The notes under the pieces are model-generated. The model did no database searches and was not told the origin of the DNA. It saw only the letters and a program-made list of their open reading frames with translations. A stretch of 64,000 nt of DNA, taken from NCBI GenBank assembly GCA_037043235.1, contig JAWRVZ010000104.1, positions 2,304,958-2,368,957 on the forward strand, written 5' to 3'. Each line of letters starts with the position of its first letter. Position 1 is the first letter of the stretch. The translations under genes were made by a program, and so were the position numbers. This stretch comes from Rhodeus uyekii (Eukaryota; Chordata; Actinopteri; Cypriniformes; Acheilognathidae). This document shows, one piece after another, positions 60,501-64,000 of this stretch.

Positions 60501-63422
60501 TGAAGCGATCGGCATGCTATAAAAATGTACATACACTGTATATGTTTGCTAACAACAAAAGGCATATATGCACCAACTAACAGCAGAGATTCACCAGAAT
60601 ACAATAAAATACACCTATTCTCGATACAAACCTTTAATTATATTCTCCAACATTGCAAACACAATGATCGCTCACAGCGTAAGCAGTCACATAAACACAT
60701 AAACACATTCGTTCATAACAGTCATTTCGCTCTGACACAGTTCTGAAAGTATTGCACACGCGGTTAATATGGTTTCTTTACAAACTCTAAAATGCTTTGT
60801 TGCTTTTTGCCTTTAACGGTCTGCTTGAAAACAAATGCTTTTATCAGTAACAATGTCTTTGTCGATGTCAATGTAATCTGCGTTGTGTAATTTCGTAATC
60901 ACTATTGAACACCAGCATTCGTCCCATCAAAAAAATAATGTATATATCACAAAAGTGCTCGAGGTCACAATTATATAAGATGAAATCATCAATTACACAG
61001 CATACGCCCCTTATGACATGACCACACAAACTAATGCGTCCTACCGCTGTAAAATCTCAATCTGACTGGGCAAATGTAAAGCGGCCGGAAGGACCAGAAA
61101 GACCAAAAATGGTCATGGCATGCACGTGCAACACGAACTCGGGAGTCACGGGATCAAGACAACTCATATTAAGTGGCGATTTTGTCCCTCGTTTGTGCTC
61201 TAGATATTAGGGTTCGGCGACATAACCGAAAAGAAAATGCAAAGACAAATAGGGAGTTTTACATTTCTATACAGTTGACTGGCTTGCTTAAGTTTCCAGC
61301 GTTGTTTCTTCTTTCTCTGCCACCCATACTAATCCAAGCAGGAAATGTTGTGATGAAACAATCTAATCTTTTAATCTATCCGTGTCCGTATTGGTTGAAC
61401 CGCAGCAGCAGCAGCAGAATCTCGAACCGCTGGACTATACGAGCCTTCAGAAGGAACTAGCGCTCACTGACAGAGTGTGGAAAAAAGTCTGTCCTTCCGA
61501 GACAGACGAGGACATGTCCACCTCTGTTGTCTATAGGATGGAAACCGTGGCGGAAAGAAGCTAGAAGAGACGACAGCGCCCACTCTTCCTTGTTTTGTTT
61601 TTTCATCTATTTATTTTCATGTGTTCATCAGTCTTTGAGATTAGAGAGGTTGGTTTTGTTTGAAATGCACACTATAGAACATGCCAAAGACTTTTTAAAC
61701 TTAATATGCAATTGTTTTGTTCAATTTTGGGGAATCGGCAATGACCAAACAATACAATGTGCCAAACAATCAGTATGCTTGATTCACAGATTATATTTAC
61801 TTTTTCCTATCCTGGTTTAATGTGAAGAAACATCTAGTCTATTATATATTTAGTAAACCAATCATACGTTGAGTTTCTGAATCTGCCCTTATGTGATGTC
61901 TAAATGTTTGGTAACTGTATGTTAAGTGCATGTTTTGTTCAGTTCTTTAAGTCAGTATTGGACTTCAAGTGCAAAGGTTTTTAAAAAGTTTTTGTTGATA
62001 AATGTGGTTCTCTGGGATCAGTCCTGCAGCCACAATGTTTATTTATGTTTGTTTGCACTCCAAAAAATGTATTATTATTATAAATGGAAGGCACTATACA
62101 AGTACAAACCGAACTGTACGTTTCAAAACCAAACAAGTGATTAACGCTAGCTAGAACGGAAACTAGTCGACTATGTGTTAGTGGTTTCACAATGCAAGCT
62201 TATCTTGATGCCCTGTATTCAAATAATCTATAACCCAGATTTACTGTTGCGGTTTGATGCCAGAAGACTTTAGGGAATAGTTTCTGAAACTGTGCCTCCT
62301 GAAATCCATGGGGTGCTTACAAACGACTGTATTTAAAGTTCAGCAATATGTTTTTAACTGTCTTCTATTTGAACTGACTACTTGAAATTGATGTTTTATT
62401 TAATTTTTAAGATTGTATTTCTGAACGGACTTGCTCTGTATAAAACAGTTGGAAGGGATTTGTGTCTGTTATCTGATTTGTTTCAGTTCTTAAAACAAAG
62501 GATTACCTTTGAGATTATGAAATGGTTCTGCAATATAAATGTAAACTGATAAGCGCAACCATTTGTTTGATCCAATAAGGTTATTTTGAAACCAGCTTGA
62601 CTTGTTTTTATTTATTTTATCATTGTGGTTTTTTGTTGTAATAAATGGTCACAACAAATTTTGTTTTACTTGGTGTTTTTTGTTTCTTTATTATTGTTTT
62701 GAAAACATTGCAACTGTTCTTTTAAGTATCTGTTAGTAACTTTTAAGTATTCTTTCAGTAACTGTCTTTTTGTTTGTGCAAATTTGATCCTTTAGGCTAT
62801 GGGAGCTTTTGGCAGTTTGTTTTAAGTTTGTTGAGTGCTGATTTTGTTAATGTAACACAAACGAATCATCTGTTTTCTTCCAGGTCAAGTCTGTCATCAA
62901 CCTGCTGTTCGCGGCCTACACGGGGGACGTGTCCGCTCTGAGGAGGTACCATAAAATACTTATTTTTTGCATTTACCGTATTTTCCGCACTATAAGACGT
63001 ACATTTTCTCAAAAATCGGTCGTGCACCTTATAATCCAGTGCGCCTTATGGTGCGGAAACTACGGTACTGTGCAGTTTTCACAGTTTAATTCCATTATAC
63101 CATCCATTTTGAGTCTCTGCCTAATTCATGTGTGTTTTGTGTAGGTTTGCACTCTCGTCAATGGACATGGAGCAGAGAGATTACGACTCGAGGACGGCTC
63201 TTCATGTAGCTGCTGCTGAAGGTAGATTGACCTCATCTGTTCAATATCATGCTTTTCAACCCCCAGACTTTGACTTCCTGTTTGTTTCCTGTGACTGACC
63301 TCATTTTCTCTCCAGGCTATGTGGAAATTATGCTAATGTTCATTTGTGTGGCTTTTAGGTCATGCTGAGGTTGTGCGTTTTCTTCTAGAAGCTTGTAAGG
63401 TGAATCCGGTTCCTAAGGACAG
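45377..63422 (+). CDS. gls: Kidney-type glutaminase, mitochondrial (KGA form; 3' end beyond window)
   Basis: Exons: 45377-45528, 52209-52305, 52470-52588, 53684-53813, 53903-53982, 54123-54286, 54664-54722, 56528-56560, 56645-56703, 57046-57112, 57199-57249, 58452-58628, 58740-58871, 58954-59046, then KGA-specific 62884-62945, 63145-63221 and 63359-63422; the last exon(s) lie outside. Phases agree at every junction. The enzyme hydrolyses glutamine to glutamate plus ammonia in mitochondria. Exon 1 encodes an Arg-rich, acid-poor presequence (MFQFRFSRALKEFCRSN). Catalytic Ser207 and Lys210 (SxxK in QSCVKPLKY), Tyr170, Asn256, Glu302, Asn309, Tyr335, Tyr387 and Val405 align with human 286, 289, 249, 335, 381, 388, 414, 466 and 484 at a constant offset of 79. 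The tetramer-interface loop KLFLDEDD is present. KGA exons begin the ankyrin repeats (DSRTALHVAAAEGHAEVVRFLL). GLS rather than GLS2 from the GAC exon and neighbours. Confidence 0.96.
47183..48118. mobile_element. Tigger-type element inserted in the gls intron 1 repeat
   Basis: 936 bp, inverted ends CAGTGGTACCTCGAGATACG and CGTATCTCGAGGTACTACTG, with TA on both sides (47181-47182 and 48119-48120). It shares subterminal blocks (ccaatgggagagcagg, ataataaagcta) with the 26511-27209 element but has different terminal bases. No transposase frame. A nested LTR-like segment is at 47335-47663. Confidence 0.9.
47335..47663 (+). mobile_element. LTR-like segment nested in a Tigger element
   Basis: 329 bp bounded by TGTGGCAAGG and CCTTACCACA, inverted to each other and of the TG...CA form of LTR ends. 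It has a TATA-like gatataaac near the start and an AATAAA followed by a C/T-rich run near the end. No target-site duplication is evident, so a solo LTR is only one reading; it may be an ordinary internal part of the Tigger family. Confidence 0.35.
48458..48582 (-). mobile_element. tRNA-type SINE 3' fragment, second copy
   Basis: Shares atttggaagacgcttttatc, caaagtgactt and tctgggaatcaaacccatca with the 40675-40797 fragment, in the same orientation. It ends before a tRNA-like head. Confidence 0.6.
50139..50286. repeat. Two short (CA)n tracts
   Basis: (CA)n at about 50141-50158 and 50250-50275, the latter running into (GA)n and (CT)n. Located in gls intron 1. Confidence 0.9.
55082..55130. repeat. 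(TA)n tract in a 'gggcgatatgag' interspersed repeat
   Basis: The phrase ggtgggcgatatgagtaat followed by ttatttcacaataac and (TA)n then atcacaatatag matches a repeat I know from cyprinid introns. It lies in gls intron 7, which is otherwise AT-rich and without exons. Confidence 0.55.
57614..58166. mobile_element. PIF/Harbinger-like non-autonomous element in gls intron 11
   Basis: 553 bp with inverted ends AGGGCCAGTCACACAGC and GCTGTGTGACTGGACCT and a TAA duplication on each side (57611-57613 and 58167-58169), the target-site type of PIF/Harbinger. The interior is CpG-rich for this locus with many cgcac/gcgtg motifs and no transposase frame. The 118-codon minus-strand frame inside it is incidental. 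Confidence 0.8.
59589..60352. mobile_element. DNA transposon with GCACCAATAAGGATT termini
   Basis: Left end ggttggattgcaccaataag then gatta. Right end reverse-complemented: gggtgggatgcaccaataag then gatt. About 764 bp, no coding frame. Superfamily and target duplication uncertain. It lies in gls intron 14, 48 bp before the next element. Confidence 0.75.
60401..61258. mobile_element. Tigger/pogo-type element, copy 2 (3'-truncated)
   Basis: Starts after TA at 60399-60400 with CAGTGGAATCCGGTTATGTC. It is the reverse complement of the 6189-7019 element and can be followed up to tgcaaagacaaatagggagt. The last 70 or so bases, including the second terminal repeat, are missing. It ends about 145 bp before the GAC alternative acceptor of gls. 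Confidence 0.85.
61403..61564 (+). CDS. gls: gls GAC-type alternative terminal exon
   Basis: An in-frame terminal exon that would follow exon 14 (ending ...EGGEQR at phase 0). From 61418 it encodes NLEPLDYTSLQKELALTDRV, then WKKVCPSETDEDMSTSVVYR, then METVAERS and a TAG at 61562-61564. This aligns throughout with the C-terminus unique to human glutaminase C (shared PLDYxSLQ, ELAL, VWKKV, EDxST, VVYRME). GAC lacks the ankyrin repeats and in mammals is the more active, tumour-associated isoform. The acceptor lies within a run of five in-frame CAG triplets (61403-61417); which AG is used sets 0-4 extra Gln residues. Predicted GAC length is about 519-523 aa. Confidence 0.92.
   Translation, partial: QQQQQNLEPLDYTSLQKELALTDRVWKKVCPSETDEDMSTSVVYRMETVAERS
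61565..62660 (+). terminator. gls: GAC-specific 3'UTR with poly(A) signal
   Basis: About 1.1 kb of UTR ends near AATAAA at about 62640-62645 (gtaataaatggtc), followed by T/G-rich sequence. It contains an AATGTGAA octamer at 61819-61826, matching the miR-23 seed. Confidence 0.65.
62976..63065. mobile_element. 90-bp palindromic pogo-type MITE
   Basis: Ends ccgtattttccgcactataa and (reverse-complemented right end) ccgtagtttccgcaccataa pair along almost the whole length; TA flanks both sides. It occupies nearly half of the 199-bp intron between the first two KGA-specific exons of gls. I recognise the gcactataaggcgcac-type hairpin as a repeat found across vertebrates. Confidence 0.85.
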
Positions 63423-63829
63423 GTACGAAATCGAATCACAAAAACAGCTACCGCAAATCTTTGCTTTTACCTAAACACAAAAGTCCGTTAGAAAACTCTA
63501 CAAGAATGTATTTATTTTTAATAACTAGCTAATTGATAGCATTGATTACAAATAAATAATTATAGAATGTATAGAAATTAGAGATGAAACACTTTCTCCA
63601 CTAAGAAAATATTGTGCAGCTAATGAATTTTGGATATTACTTTTGTTTTAAACGCACTGTCACAATGCTTGCATTTTATATGATGTTTATGACACGAGGA
63701 TTACAATTTAAGTTATTAATATTACGTATTAAATATACAAACTATTTGCCTTGCGGGCCACATTGGTTTCTTAAAATTGACAGAGGGGCCGGGGTGAGCG
63801 TGATTGTTAAAGGGGGATGACAGCGCCGC

Positions 63830-63912
63830 GATTGTTGACGGGGTGGGGGTGAGCGCGATACACGATTGTTGACGGGGTGGGGGTGAGCGCGATACACGAT
63901 TGTTGACGGGGG
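63830..63912. repeat. 34-bp GC-rich tandem repeat
   Basis: The phrase gattgttgacggggtggggg begins at 63830 and 63864, with a third start at 63898 (gattgttgacgggggc), a 34-bp period. It is strongly G-rich on the plus strand and sits in the gls intron at the right edge, probably inside a larger interspersed repeat (63700-63960). Confidence 0.85.
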
Positions 63913-64000
63913 CGCGACTCTCCGCCAAAGCTTGAGCACCACTGCCGCTTGCAGTCGTGACAGAATGATGTCACAGGGAAATGTAAAATGAAGGAGATTT

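Noticed and set aside
45377..63422. GLS2 (liver-type glutaminase) as an alternative identity
   Set aside because: GAC-type alternative exon, KGA-specific residues and mfsd6-nab1 synteny all favour GLS.

Overview
This is a stretch of a vertebrate nuclear genome, almost certainly a teleost fish and probably a cyprinid. The genes have vertebrate GT-AG introns and read best as fish orthologues of human chromosome 2q32 genes. The spacers hold short foldback repeats that I recognise as typical of carp and zebrafish relatives: an Angel-like element near 8.5 kb, a 'gaagactggag' repeat near 38.8 kb and a tRNA-type SINE tail near 40.7 kb. There are also long GATA/GACA and CA/TA microsatellites. Nothing suggests a prokaryote, plasmid or virus.

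Layout, all genes on the + strand: (1) 1-8.7 kb, no gene, with a CCAAT-rich minisatellite, two inverted GATA arrays and a Tigger/pogo-type MITE. (2) About 8.8-12.05 kb, a gene for a single-pass leucine-rich-repeat membrane protein with one coding exon (10931-11962); I could not assign its orthologue. (3) 13.6-23.6 kb, mfsd6, complete, with seven coding exons totalling 2382 nt (793 aa). (4) 23.7-31.8 kb, intergenic, with a Tigger remnant that still encodes a piece of CENP-B-type helix-turn-helix. (5) 31.8-42.6 kb, nab1, complete, with seven coding exons totalling 1467 nt (488 aa). (6) 45.2-64.0 kb, gls (kidney-type glutaminase). The mitochondrial-targeting first exon is at 45377-45528, exons 2-14 encode the catalytic core, a GAC-type alternative terminal exon lies near 61.4 kb, and the first three KGA-specific exons follow. 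The last KGA exon or exons lie past the window edge. The order mfsd6-nab1-gls, all in one orientation, matches the human MFSD6-(NEMP2)-NAB1-GLS block, but I see no NEMP2 coding sequence between mfsd6 and nab1.

The genes do not form an operon or a dedicated system. MFSD6 is an MFS membrane protein, NAB1 is a corepressor of EGR transcription factors, and GLS converts glutamine to glutamate in mitochondria. The most useful results are exon-level gene models that close exactly in frame, recovery of the short gls exon 1 and the GAC terminal exon, a tandem CAG acceptor and a miR-23-type seed site in the GAC exon and UTR, and a set of DNA transposons. One of these (47183-48118) sits in a tandem repeat whose neighbouring unit preserves the empty insertion site. 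I found no convincing evidence of a previously undescribed biological system.
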